Assembly (NCBI GenBank): GCA_014523665.1
Contig: JAATVR010000764.1
Span: 1-15,245 of the forward strand
DNA: 15,245 nucleotides
Direction: 5' to 3'
DNA from: Nitrososphaerales archaeon TH526
GTDB taxonomy: Archaea > Thermoproteota > Nitrososphaeria > Nitrososphaerales > Nitrososphaeraceae
Shown here: piece by piece, positions 1 through 6,290 of the stretch
Layout of the letters: the number at the start of each line of letters is the position of its first letter
How positions within the stretch are numbered: the first letter of the stretch is position 1
Notes under the pieces: generated by a model
What the model was told of the DNA's origin: nothing
The model's database searches: none
The model's input: only the letters and a program-made list of their open reading frames with translations
Made by a program: the position numbers and the translations under genes

Positions 1-48
1 CCTTAAAATTATCACTGGCATTCCACCAGCTGTTGTTTGAATTGACAT
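1..48 (-). CDS. Thermosome (group II chaperonin) subunit, N-terminal fragment
   Basis: This is the first 16 codons of a gene that runs off the left edge of the window. The minus strand reads MSIQTTAGGMPVIILR, which matches the start of the thermosome gene at 13721 ([17 protein letters not shown]) almost residue for residue. The untranslated leader also matches: both genes read TAGGTGAATANAGGATATG across the start codon. Group II chaperonins form two-ring ATP-dependent folding chambers in the cytoplasm, usually from two or three paralogous subunits, so this is probably a partner subunit of the one at the other end. The ATG is supported by an AGGTGA ribosome-binding site (minus strand, 58-63) and a TATA box about 48 bases upstream. 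The rest of the gene is outside the window, so its integrity cannot be judged. Confidence 0.85.
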   Translation of the reverse strand, partial: MSIQTTAGGMPVIILR

Positions 49-57
49 ATCCTATAT

Positions 58-63
58 TCACCT
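58..63 (-). promoter_or_regulatory. Ribosome binding site of left thermosome gene
   Basis: AGGTGA on the minus strand lies nine bases before the ATG at 48. It is complementary to the archaeal 16S rRNA 3' end, and the right-hand thermosome has the same site at the same distance. Confidence 0.7.
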
Positions 64-90
64 AGTAGAACAATACTGCATTGCGAAGCC

Positions 91-100
91 ACTTATTTAG
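91..100 (-). promoter_or_regulatory. Probable TATA box (box A) of left thermosome gene
   Basis: The minus strand reads CTAAATAAGT. Placing the transcription start about 27 bases downstream gives a leader of about 20 bases containing the AGGTGA site. The right-hand thermosome has the same box-to-ATG distance (about 48-49 bases). Confidence 0.5.
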
Positions 101-413
101 TTTTACTTCTCACTATAAGTGTACTATATCAAAATTTGCGGGTCACCCTTTAGCAGGCATATTCAAGAAGTATTCTAAAGAAGCTACGCATCGAAACAAA
201 AGCCTTGCCTTCTAGCTACCAACGATTTGCATAACGCCTCCTACTTTTCTTGCCTAAAATATCAACTAATGGGTCCTTTTCCTACCAAATAGATATGAAA
301 AGTTATGGAAGCCCCCTAAGTTATTTTTTAATGATAATCCTCGACAATTAGTATCAAAGGAGTCAAGCACATTGGATCTCATGGTGGATCTAAATACTAA
401 CGATTTTTTTCCA
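101..413. other. Intergenic stretch without a recognisable gene
   Basis: Apart from the upstream region of the left thermosome gene, no convincing gene is seen. The longest start-to-stop stretch is a 38-codon minus-strand frame (about 382-266) with unremarkable composition and no ribosome-binding site or TATA box at a useful distance. At the thioesterase stop codon an imperfect seven-pair stem (382-388 with 410-416) can form around a 21-base loop. No tRNA or box C/D signature was found. Confidence 0.5.
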
Positions 414-827
414 CTATTTTAGCCCCAATTTCTTTTGCTTTTCAATAAATTTCTGTCTAAACCTAGCGACTTCAATCATTGACCTCTCGTGTGTGCCTTC
501 GCCAATTCTTTCTAGGCTATCCGAGGCTATTACTTCAAACAACACTCTCCTCCCTTCGAAAGAAACGATTTTGGCCTTCAGAACAATCTCTGCACCAACT
601 GGAGTAGCAGCCAAGTGCTTAACGTTGACTAGCGTGCCTACTGAATCCCACTCACTGTCTACTATACATTCTTCCTTGACAAGCAGTCTACAGGTCTCCT
701 CCATTTCAGATATCATAGAAGGAGTAGATAATACGTTCTCTCCATCCCACAAGAAGCTTGTTGTCTGATTGGTAGCGACTTTCAGGCGCCGTTCTTTCTC
801 AACTCCGATCTTGGCTAGGTAACTCAT
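414..827 (-). CDS. Hotdog-fold thioesterase, FlK (fluoroacetyl-CoA thioesterase)-like
   Basis: This is a single-domain protein of 137 residues, the usual size for FlK-type hotdog thioesterases, which hydrolyse acyl-CoA thioesters in the cytoplasm. The family pattern is visible. A conserved threonine (T35, in LSTPSMISEME) is followed by a glutamate (E43 or E44). Then come V-G-T-x-V-x-V-x-H-L with H71 and A-T-P-x-G, and finally G-R-R-x-x-F-E-V with I-G-E-G-T-H-E-R near residues 107-115. In FlK itself Thr, Glu and His form the catalytic set. Fluoroacetyl-CoA is unlikely to be the natural substrate here, because the family is widespread in organisms that never meet fluoroacetate; the substrate is unknown. 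The ATG at 827 lies about 27 bases from a TATA-like element, so the mRNA is probably leaderless. The gene stands alone. Confidence 0.85.
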   Translation of the reverse strand: MSYLAKIGVEKERRLKVATNQTTSFLWDGENVLSTPSMISEMEETCRLLVKEECIVDSEWDSVGTLVNVKHLAATPVGAEIVLKAKIVSFEGRRVLFEVIASDSLERIGEGTHERSMIEVARFRQKFIEKQKKLGLK

Positions 828-850
828 GGAAAATTATAACAGCCGACAAC

Positions 851-859
851 TATATTATT
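851..859 (-). promoter_or_regulatory. TATA box of thioesterase gene (leaderless start)
   Basis: The minus strand reads TAATAATATAG, centred about 27 bases before the ATG at 827. No ribosome-binding site precedes the ATG, which agrees with a leaderless transcript. Just upstream an AGCGT/ACGCT inverted repeat (860-864 and 873-877, 8-base loop) may be an operator. Confidence 0.5.
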
Positions 860-1133
860 AGCGTTATCATTCACGCTGGAGCGAGAACACGGGAGCATAC
901 AGGGAAATTTCTCTCATCTAAAAAAAGACGCAACTATTGTTACTGCCAAATAATTCGTATCAAACATTCATTCTTGGTTTTCTACAAATTGTAGCTTTAT
1001 AATTAGATCAAATTAGCGACATTTCAATTGTTTGATCAAAAATATGTAAAAATTAGATCAATACAAGGAGGATACAAAGGACCAGCTGGGAATACAATAA
1101 AGTATAAAAATAAAAATATGAGCTCGAGGTCGT
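860..1133. other. Gene-free region with repeated GATCAA-containing motifs
   Basis: Between the thioesterase and the small membrane protein gene there are about 300 bases without a convincing coding region. Within it AATTAGATCAA occurs twice (1001-1011 and 1051-1061), and a perfect palindrome TTTGATCAAA (1031-1040) lies between the copies. A consensus-like plus-strand TATA box is at 996-1003. An AAGGAGGAT ribosome-binding-like sequence at 1065-1073 has no start codon at a usable distance. Confidence 0.45.
996..1003 (+). promoter_or_regulatory. Consensus-like TATA box firing toward the small membrane protein gene
   Basis: TTTATAAT is among the best box A matches in the window. It predicts plus-strand transcription from about 1026, and the first GATC-containing repeat directly abuts it. 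No good sense gene follows. A 66-codon frame from a TTG at 1028 has noncoding-like composition. The transcript would run antisense to the 44-codon gene at 1134-1268. Whether it is made cannot be told from sequence. Confidence 0.35.
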
Positions 1134-1268
1134 CTAGGAAGGACGTCGTGCGCCTGATATTACTGCAAATGCAAGTCCTACTGCAAGGCCAAATGCTAGC
1201 GGAACCCATACCCCAAAGCTTTCCATAGAGAAGACGATTACTTGTTTTAGCAGTGCTTCGAACATCAT
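1134..1268 (-). CDS. Small single-pass membrane protein, 44 residues, unknown function
   Basis: I do not recognise this family. The minus strand encodes 44 residues beginning MMFEALLKQVIVFSMESFG and ending in ISGARRPS. Residues about 20-39 form one strongly hydrophobic segment rich in Gly and Ala with a GLAVG (GxxxG) helix-packing motif. It is followed by Arg-Arg, as expected for a membrane helix with its C-terminus inside the cell. A TATA-like TAATATACTA (minus strand, 1287-1296) lies about 25 bases upstream of the tandem ATGs (1268 and 1265), so a leaderless mRNA is likely, as for several neighbours. There is no ribosome-binding site. A plus-strand reading frame overlaps it but looks noncoding. 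Coding status is inferred from composition and promoter position only. Confidence 0.5.
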   Translation of the reverse strand: MMFEALLKQVIVFSMESFGVWVPLAFGLAVGLAFAVISGARRPS

Positions 1269-1286
1269 CTATTTGAATATAAGACT

Positions 1287-1296
1287 TAGTATATTA
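1287..1296 (-). promoter_or_regulatory. TATA box of small membrane protein gene
   Basis: The minus strand reads TAATATACTA, centred about 25 bases before the start codons at 1268 and 1265. This is the spacing expected for a leaderless archaeal transcript. Confidence 0.4.
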
Positions 1297-1420
1297 GATT
1301 TACTCAGAAAATCCGGTACAAGGCGATAACACTACTTCATTACAGTCCATGAATTGTCAGCTTATCTACCATGATTTATCTGACCTTGCATGGTGTGAAG
1401 CGATGGGAAGCACGGTGTCC

Positions 1421-1428
1421 TTAAATTA
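1421..1428 (+). promoter_or_regulatory. TATA box of L44e-S27e operon
   Basis: TTAAATTA is centred about 27 bases before the ATG at 1452. The first gene lacks a ribosome-binding site, so the transcript is probably leaderless. Confidence 0.5.
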
Positions 1429-1451
1429 CCCTTTCATATCTCTGAACATGT

Positions 1452-1730
1452 ATGAAAATGCAGAAGGAGTTTCGGAAATTCTGCCCGAAATGTAAAACTC
1501 ACACTACACAATCTATTTCGATATATAAGAAAGGTAAAGATAGGAAGATGGCACTAGGCGCAAGGAGGCACGCTGAAGATAAGAAGGGCTACGGGGGACA
1601 AAAATTTCCTGAACTAAAGAGAACAGCCAAGACCTCAAAGAAAATCACGCTGAAATACACCTGTAAGAACTGTCAAAGAAAGACCATGAAAGAAGGGATG
1701 AGGATCCGCAAATTGGAGATCCAACCATAG
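1452..1730 (+). CDS. rpl44e: 50S ribosomal protein L44e
   Basis: Zinc-binding protein of the large ribosomal subunit, found in archaea and eukaryotes (eL42 family). The 92 residues carry two CxxC pairs (C11/C14 in FCPKC and C71/C74 in TCKNC) that form the zinc ribbon. A basic centre holds the family hallmark RRHAEDKKGYGGQ (residues 38-50). The length equals the archaeal norm. The ATG at 1452 puts the first cysteine at residue 11, as in other archaeal L44e proteins. An internal ATG at 1458 would shorten it by two residues and is less likely. S27e follows within about 15 bases, the conserved archaeal pairing of these two genes. Confidence 0.97.
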   Translation: MKMQKEFRKFCPKCKTHTTQSISIYKKGKDRKMALGARRHAEDKKGYGGQKFPELKRTAKTSKKITLKYTCKNCQRKTMKEGMRIRKLEIQP

Positions 1731-1731
1731 C

Positions 1732-1738
1732 AGGTGAT
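1732..1738 (+). promoter_or_regulatory. Ribosome binding site that fixes the S27e start
   Basis: AGGTGAT, complementary to the archaeal 16S rRNA 3' end, lies seven bases before the ATG at 1746. An upstream in-frame GTG at 1734 is part of this site and so is unlikely to be the start. Confidence 0.75.
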
Positions 1739-1745
1739 ATGCAGA

Positions 1746-1943
1746 ATGAAGAAAAACATGATTCTAATACCAAAACCTCACACTACTTTTATTTTAGCTC
1801 AATGCAGCCAATGTGATGAAAAGAAAGTAGTATTTAGCCGCACTACTGCCGATGTATACTGTAAAAAATGCGGCGCCATGTTAGTGAAAAAAACAGGATC
1901 GAAAGCGGAAATATTGGGCAAAGTCATCAACAATCTGGATTAA
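1746..1943 (+). CDS. rps27e: 30S ribosomal protein S27e
   Basis: Zinc-ribbon protein of the small ribosomal subunit. From the ATG at 1746 it has 65 residues, typical of archaeal S27e. The four zinc cysteines are C20/C23 (AQCSQC) and C39/C42 (YCKKCG). The family sequence I-L-I-P-x-P near the N-terminus and the G-x-K-A-E-I-L-G end are present. The frame extends four codons upstream to a GTG at 1734, but that codon sits inside the ribosome-binding sequence, so the ATG is preferred. It is cotranscribed with L44e. Its last 17 bases overlap the 3' end of cobY, which runs in the opposite direction. Confidence 0.95.
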   Translation: MKKNMILIPKPHTTFILAQCSQCDEKKVVFSRTTADVYCKKCGAMLVKKTGSKAEILGKVINNLD

Positions 1944-2568
1944 GTCGCCCTAGTAGCTGTTCAGCTAGTGCCAAATCCTTTGCGGTATTTATGTTGACAA
2001 TGAGTTGTATCTCATTGACAATCGAATAGAATTCTTTTAATGGTTTGTCAGAGATTGACGTGCCCATGTAGAATCCACACACGCCCGTGTAACAGTATTG
2101 CTTGCTGTTGATGGTAAATAATGAACTGCAGGCTATGCCAAGGGAGCTAACAAATGATTTTTCAGCTACTGCTGCTATACACGTGTTCTGGATGGATGGT
2201 GTGCACTTGTCAATTAATTTTCTGACGGTATCTTGATTAAGCAATGCCAAATCCGATGGAAATGTAACTACCTTCTGTTCAGGCATTGAATTTAGAGCCT
2301 TGGACAGATCTTTCGAATACCCTAGTCCGTCAGCAATTATCACTTCAATTTTATCAACTGCTCTGTAATTTCTCTCTAAAAGCTGTGTAGTATGTGGAGA
2401 ACAAGGGCCAGACACGCAGAGAATCCTGCTAAACTGGCCGGATAAAATCACTGCACGTAAGACGGTTTCAATTAGCGTTTTACCCCTTATGCGCGCCAGT
2501 GGTTTCTCAATATTATCTTGAGTAATAAATCTGGACCCCTTGCCACCACACATTATCACAGCTATCAT
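1927..2568 (-). CDS. cobY: Adenosylcobinamide-phosphate guanylyltransferase CobY
   Basis: Transfers GMP from GTP to adenosylcobinamide phosphate, giving adenosylcobinamide-GDP, the archaeal replacement for bacterial CobU. The 213-residue protein begins MIAVIMCGGKGSRF, the G-G-x-G-S-R nucleotide-binding loop of MobA-like nucleotidyltransferases. It continues with E-K-P-L (near residue 22), a G-K-T-L-I-E segment, and T-F-P-S-D-L-A at about residues 101-107, where the aspartate is the likely metal ligand. The frame extends upstream to 2610, but that longer start would overlap cobS. The ATG at 2568 is preceded by GTGAGG (minus strand, 2581-2586) and places the loop at the very N-terminus as in the family. 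Last gene of the cobalamin operon; its end overlaps S27e by 17 bases. Confidence 0.9.
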   Translation of the reverse strand: MIAVIMCGGKGSRFITQDNIEKPLARIRGKTLIETVLRAVILSGQFSRILCVSGPCSPHTTQLLERNYRAVDKIEVIIADGLGYSKDLSKALNSMPEQKVVTFPSDLALLNQDTVRKLIDKCTPSIQNTCIAAVAEKSFVSSLGIACSSLFTINSKQYCYTGVCGFYMGTSISDKPLKEFYSIVNEIQLIVNINTAKDLALAEQLLGRLNPDC

Positions 2569-2580
2569 GCTGAAACAAAA

Positions 2581-2586
2581 CCTCAC
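2581..2586 (-). promoter_or_regulatory. Ribosome binding site of cobY, overlapping the cobS stop codon
   Basis: The minus strand reads GTGAGG, and the cobS TGA (2585-2583) is contained in it. Spacing to the ATG at 2568 is 12 bases. It decides in favour of the shorter cobY start and suggests translational coupling to cobS. Confidence 0.55.
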
Positions 2587-3332
2587 ATAGATGACAAGAA
2601 AATCAGGCAAAATAATCTAACAATTTCGTTAGAAGCCCCCATGACATCTCCAGAGATTCCTCCAAAGCTCATATGAGCAATGTACTGGATTAACCCTGCA
2701 ACAACAAATGCAATTGCTAAGGCCAGGAGGCCTTCGTACCCGGTTACAAGAAACACGATAGCCAAGGTTATCAAAGTACTAATTATGAATTTCATTTTAT
2801 TTTTCATGGCTAAGATAAAGGGAGAGCTAAGGCCATCCCAAGCCGCTTTGCCAAAATGTGCCTGTTCTACCATCACGTACTTAGCGATCACCTCAGAAGT
2901 CAATAGGAATGAAAGGAGTACGGTGCCCTCACGGATCGACGACAGTGTAGTGAAAATCCCCATGAAATATAAAATCAAAGCTGTTGCCCCAGCCGATCCT
3001 ATTGAATGGTCGTGCATTGCATTTTTCTTCGATTCCCTTCCCCTCTTTGCCATCAACCCGTCGCCGAAATCAGCTAGTGCATCAGTGTGATGCAAACCAG
3101 TTATCAAGGTAATGAACAGAACAACTAAAAGGCTTGTTACGTTGGGTTCAAGCGCAAGTGATAGGCCATACCCTACTAAACCTGCTAATAATCCTATCAG
3201 TGCTCCAGCGAGCGGAAACAGGTACATACTTGTAGCTATGTAGCTTATATCGATTGTAGTGGATGGGCCATGCCGAAAGGTAGGGATTATTGTCAAGAAT
3301 GAGATAACTGCTACAAACGGCTTAAATACCAA
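2583..3332 (-). CDS. cobS: Adenosylcobinamide-GDP ribazoletransferase (cobalamin synthase) CobS
   Basis: Integral membrane enzyme that joins adenosylcobinamide-GDP to alpha-ribazole (or its phosphate), closing the nucleotide loop of cobalamin. The 249 residues show the CobS signature G-L-H-H-T-D-A-L-A-D-F-G-D-G-L-M (79-94), whose aspartates bind Mg2+ as in CDP-alcohol phosphotransferases. H-D-H-S-I-G-S-A-G-A follows (about 107-116), and F-G-G-I-S-G-D-V-M-G-A is near the C-terminus. Several hydrophobic segments are evident. The start is a TTG at 3332, supported by GGTGGAG eight bases upstream on the minus strand; no ATG or GTG is available nearby. It overlaps the end of cbiB by 11 bases. Confidence 0.95.
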   Translation of the reverse strand: MVFKPFVAVISFLTIIPTFRHGPSTTIDISYIATSMYLFPLAGALIGLLAGLVGYGLSLALEPNVTSLLVVLFITLITGLHHTDALADFGDGLMAKRGRESKKNAMHDHSIGSAGATALILYFMGIFTTLSSIREGTVLLSFLLTSEVIAKYVMVEQAHFGKAAWDGLSSPFILAMKNKMKFIISTLITLAIVFLVTGYEGLLALAIAFVVAGLIQYIAHMSFGGISGDVMGASNEIVRLFCLIFLSSM

Positions 3333-4326
3333 AGATTAAACTCCACCAACCTATGTGAGACAGGACAAGAATAAGAGGAAGTGAAAAAACCAAACAGAAA
3401 AGCATGGTGGTTAACTTCATAATTTTGATGGCCAGCATACATTTGTCAACTGTTATCAATTCAGTTCCTTCACCTAAGGAATAACTACCCATTTTCTCAA
3501 GCTTCACTCTTAAGGCACCTGCCATAGAACTCATAGGGTATCCAGCATTAATACTAGGTGTTTTGTGATGATCCCGGATAAGTATTGACAGAGAATTTCT
3601 CCAATCTGCTTGAACCATGCAAGCTGAGACAACCATCAGAAGACCAGTTATGCGAGCAGGCAAGAAATTGAAAATAGTATCTAATTTGGCTGACATCCAA
3701 CCTATATCTTTGTAGTATGGATCCTTGTATCCAAGCATGGAGTCCAGAGTATTGACTGCTCTAAAAGCTAAACAACCTGCAGGACCTAGAATTGTATAGA
3801 AGAACAATGGAGATATGATTCCATCGACAGTACTTTCACTAATGCATTCGATAGTCGCAGATTGGATATATTCTACATCCAAGGTACTAGTATCCCTCCT
3901 GACTATCATCGATAGATTGTATCTAGCCTCCTCTAAGTTTCCTGCCTTTATTGAACGAATAATCTGAATAGCAGATTTCTCCATTCCTTTCAATGCTATT
4001 GATATCTTTAACAAGATCGCGAACAGAATCAGAGTCATAACTATTCCCGTGAAAAGAGCTGTTAATGAAGCCAAGGCTATTGTCAGTAATGCTATGCCAG
4101 AAATAAGACAACAGGAAAACAAGATTCCGCTTACCTTTTCAATTTTCTGGTGTGAGGTAGAACTTATTCTTCCCCTACCATGTTTCAAATTCGGAGTTAT
4201 GGATTCGATTAGTTTTCCGAGCCAGGACACCGGATGGTACTTGTTCCGGGGGTCTCCGAACACTATGTCTAGAAGTATCCCAAAAGCTAAGCCACCTCCT
4301 AAAAGAATAAACTGCTCATAAATCAT
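3322..4326 (-). CDS. cbiB: Adenosylcobinamide-phosphate synthase CbiB
   Basis: Membrane enzyme that attaches (R)-1-amino-2-propanol O-phosphate (the CobD product) to adenosylcobyric acid. It has 334 residues, within the family range. Family blocks are visible: F-G-D-P with K-Y-H-P-V-S-W-L-G-K-L-I (23-40), then R-R-D-T-S-x-L (about 142-148), A-T-I-E-C-I-S-E-S-T-V-D-G-I-I-S-P-L-F-F and N-T-L-D-S-M-L-G-Y. The family usually reads A-E-N at the position where this protein has S-E-S, a mild deviation. Several hydrophobic helices are present near both ends. The ATG at 4326 overlaps the end of cbiP by 11 bases, and the stop overlaps cobS, so the genes are probably translationally coupled. Confidence 0.94.
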   Translation of the reverse strand: MIYEQFILLGGGLAFGILLDIVFGDPRNKYHPVSWLGKLIESITPNLKHGRGRISSTSHQKIEKVSGILFSCCLISGIALLTIALASLTALFTGIVMTLILFAILLKISIALKGMEKSAIQIIRSIKAGNLEEARYNLSMIVRRDTSTLDVEYIQSATIECISESTVDGIISPLFFYTILGPAGCLAFRAVNTLDSMLGYKDPYYKDIGWMSAKLDTIFNFLPARITGLLMVVSACMVQADWRNSLSILIRDHHKTPSINAGYPMSSMAGALRVKLEKMGSYSLGEGTELITVDKCMLAIKIMKLTTMLFCLVFSLPLILVLSHIGWWSLIFGI

Positions 4327-5182
4327 TTTCTAATTCAAGTATATCCTTTGAGATTCTTTTTATGTCGATCATTGGTTCGATTTCTCTGACCAAGTCTTGA
4401 ATTTGCTCGTCCAAGGTGGCGTCAAGGGCAGCGTTTGCGTCACTCGAGTCTACACCGTCAAGCGAATCCTCTTTTGGTAGGCTTAGCTTTACTTTTGAGA
4501 CTACTCCAAAGAACTCTTTATTTGTCATTATTTTGACAGTTGACATTGCCGTTTCTAAAAGTGATTCATCTCCGAGAAATTTATTTATCATAAATCCTTT
4601 GACAAGTTCTCTATCAGGGGGTTTTAGAAGTAACATTGTCCCTACTATATTGGCAAAGCATCCACCTCTTTCGATATCGGCAACGATGATAACAGGTGCG
4701 CTTACTTTCCTTGCGAGAACCATATTTGCGACATCATACTGTTGGATGTTGATTTCGGCGGGGGATCCTGCTCCCTCCATGATCACTATATCATTGTCTT
4801 TTCTGAGGCTATCCAAAGAATCAAGAATAATTGGAAATGCATACTGTAACACAAATCTTTGGTAGTAATCCTTTGCCTGCATAAGCCCATGAGAATGACC
4901 TTCTACTATTACATCGCTTACGTAGTTACCGCGCGGTTCAAGTAGAACGGGATTCATTCTTACGTCAGGATTTTTTCTAGACGCAAAAGCTTGAACTGCT
5001 TGAGCCATTGAAATCCTCTCTGAAGTCGTTTCTATCCTGTAAATTTTTGAAGACATATTTTGAGATTTAAATGGTGCTACCTTGTAGCCTCTGTCTGCAA
5101 AGATCCTACATAATACTGTAACAATCGTAGTTTTCCCTGAACCTGAAGACGTACCCTGAATCATCAAGATTTTAGCAGTCAT
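4316..5182 (-). CDS. cbiP: Cobyric acid synthase-like protein (CbiP/CobQ) lacking the glutamine amidotransferase domain
   Basis: Cobyric acid synthase amidates four side chains of adenosylcobyrinic a,c-diamide using ATP and ammonia released from glutamine. The N-terminal ATP-dependent synthetase domain is intact: P-loop GTSSGSGKT (10-18), APFKSQNM (36-43), D-V-R-M-N-P-V-L-L-x-P (73-83), MEGAGSPAEIN (135-145), ADIERGG (168-174) and G-F-M-I-N-K-F-x-G-D (196-205). After LPKEDS (235-240), where family members continue into a class I amidotransferase domain of about 200 residues, this protein goes straight to DEQIQDLVREIEPMIDIKRI (258-277). That segment resembles the extreme C-terminal tail of CbiP. 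The total is 288 residues against roughly 480-500. No amidotransferase cysteine/histidine motif is present, and cbiB follows at once. ATG at 5182, with ATGA overlap with cobD. Confidence 0.88.
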   Translation of the reverse strand: MTAKILMIQGTSSGSGKTTIVTVLCRIFADRGYKVAPFKSQNMSSKIYRIETTSERISMAQAVQAFASRKNPDVRMNPVLLEPRGNYVSDVIVEGHSHGLMQAKDYYQRFVLQYAFPIILDSLDSLRKDNDIVIMEGAGSPAEINIQQYDVANMVLARKVSAPVIIVADIERGGCFANIVGTMLLLKPPDRELVKGFMINKFLGDESLLETAMSTVKIMTNKEFFGVVSKVKLSLPKEDSLDGVDSSDANAALDATLDEQIQDLVREIEPMIDIKRISKDILELENDL

Positions 5183-6267
5183 GGATCCATTGATTTTATA
5201 GCGTTCATAAGAATGGCGTTGTCGATATGTTTTTTAACTGCGATCCGAATATGCCTAAGGCCCATTCCAGTAAACGTACTGCAATCCCGTACCAATATTC
5301 CTTTATTGCTTAGGAGATGGTTACGCACTTCTATTGAGCTTTGATCCGAAACCTCTACCAAAAAAAAGTTGACGTCAGATGGCATTGGAGAAAATTTCAT
5401 CGTCTTTTTTAGTTCGTTTATCATAAAATTTCTTTCGTTTCGTATTAGTCTTTTGGATTTCTCTAAATATGATGTGTCCTTTAAGACCATCATACCTAAT
5501 TTTTGAGCTACACCATTTACGTTCCAGGAGATCTTATTATCGAGCATGCGATCGATTAAATTCGGATTACATACGCAATAGCCCAATCTAATGCCTGCTA
5601 GACTGAATGACTTTGTCATCGATCTCAGTATCACTAGATTTTTGTAGTCTGAAACCATTTCGATCATACTATTCTCTTTGTCACCCCCATCTACTAATTC
5701 AACAAAACATTCATCTATGAAGATCTTGACATTTGGATCAATATTTTCAATTATTTGCCGTGCCGATGCCGTTGATAATATTCCTGTTGGGTTGTTCGGA
5801 TTACAAAGAAAAACCGCATCGCATCCTTCATTTGATTCTTTCAATATTTTTTCGGTATCAGGTTTCCAATTCTTGAGGGGAACAAATTTGATCGTTGCAC
5901 CGACTCTTCTTGCAGAAAGCTCGTATTCACAAAAGGTAGGTGCAGAGATAACTACTTTCCTACGAATGAACGTATGTGTGAAAATGTGAATTAGCTCGGT
6001 GGCACCATTACCAATTATTAACCATGATGGATCCAATCCTATTCCTAAGTAATCTAAAATGGTATTCTTCAATTCCCTACAAGAGGGATCAGGATAAGTT
6101 GTACAGAGAATATTTAATTGCCTATACAACTGATGTAACAGAGCCTTTGAAATTCCTAAAGGGTTGACGTTGGAACTAAAATCAAGCTGAACCAATCCAG
6201 GATTAATTGAGTATACTCCTCCATGAAAACAATCTTGATTCGGCGTATTTTTCATCATCGAATTCAC
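5179..6267 (-). CDS. cobD: Threonine-phosphate decarboxylase CobD (PLP-dependent, fold type I)
   Basis: Decarboxylates L-threonine O-3-phosphate to (R)-1-amino-2-propanol O-phosphate, the linker that CbiB attaches. It is a member of the histidinol-phosphate aminotransferase-like branch. Evidence: H-G-G-V-Y near residue 15 and D-F-S-S-N-V-N-P-L-G (29-38), an N-terminal pattern typical of CobD. Then come NPNNPTG (156-162), FIDECF (183-188, with the PLP-contacting Asp) and S-M-T-K-S-F with the Schiff-base lysine K219. Length is 362 residues. A histidinol-phosphate aminotransferase is the main alternative, but the cobalamin operon context argues for CobD. The frame opens with GTG at 6267; ATGs at 6258 and 6255 are alternatives. 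A TATA-like element about 27 bases before the GTG would fit a leaderless start there. First gene of the operon. Confidence 0.9.
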   Translation of the reverse strand: MNSMMKNTPNQDCFHGGVYSINPGLVQLDFSSNVNPLGISKALLHQLYRQLNILCTTYPDPSCRELKNTILDYLGIGLDPSWLIIGNGATELIHIFTHTFIRRKVVISAPTFCEYELSARRVGATIKFVPLKNWKPDTEKILKESNEGCDAVFLCNPNNPTGILSTASARQIIENIDPNVKIFIDECFVELVDGGDKENSMIEMVSDYKNLVILRSMTKSFSLAGIRLGYCVCNPNLIDRMLDNKISWNVNGVAQKLGMMVLKDTSYLEKSKRLIRNERNFMINELKKTMKFSPMPSDVNFFLVEVSDQSSIEVRNHLLSNKGILVRDCSTFTGMGLRHIRIAVKKHIDNAILMNAIKSMDP

Positions 6268-6290
6268 TCACTAGCTATTTTCTTCCAGCA

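Noticed and set aside
213..246. GGAGG site on the minus strand before a five-codon frame
   Set aside because: Frame too short to be a protein gene and no adjacent gene that it could lead.
266..382. 38-codon minus-strand frame in the first intergenic region
   Set aside because: No promoter or ribosome-binding site at a useful distance and no recognisable features.
1028..1228. 66-codon plus-strand frame from a TTG
   Set aside because: Lys/Asn/Tyr-rich low-complexity start typical of AT-rich noncoding DNA, and its second half is antisense to the more plausible 44-codon membrane protein. The TATA box before it is kept only as a possible RNA promoter.
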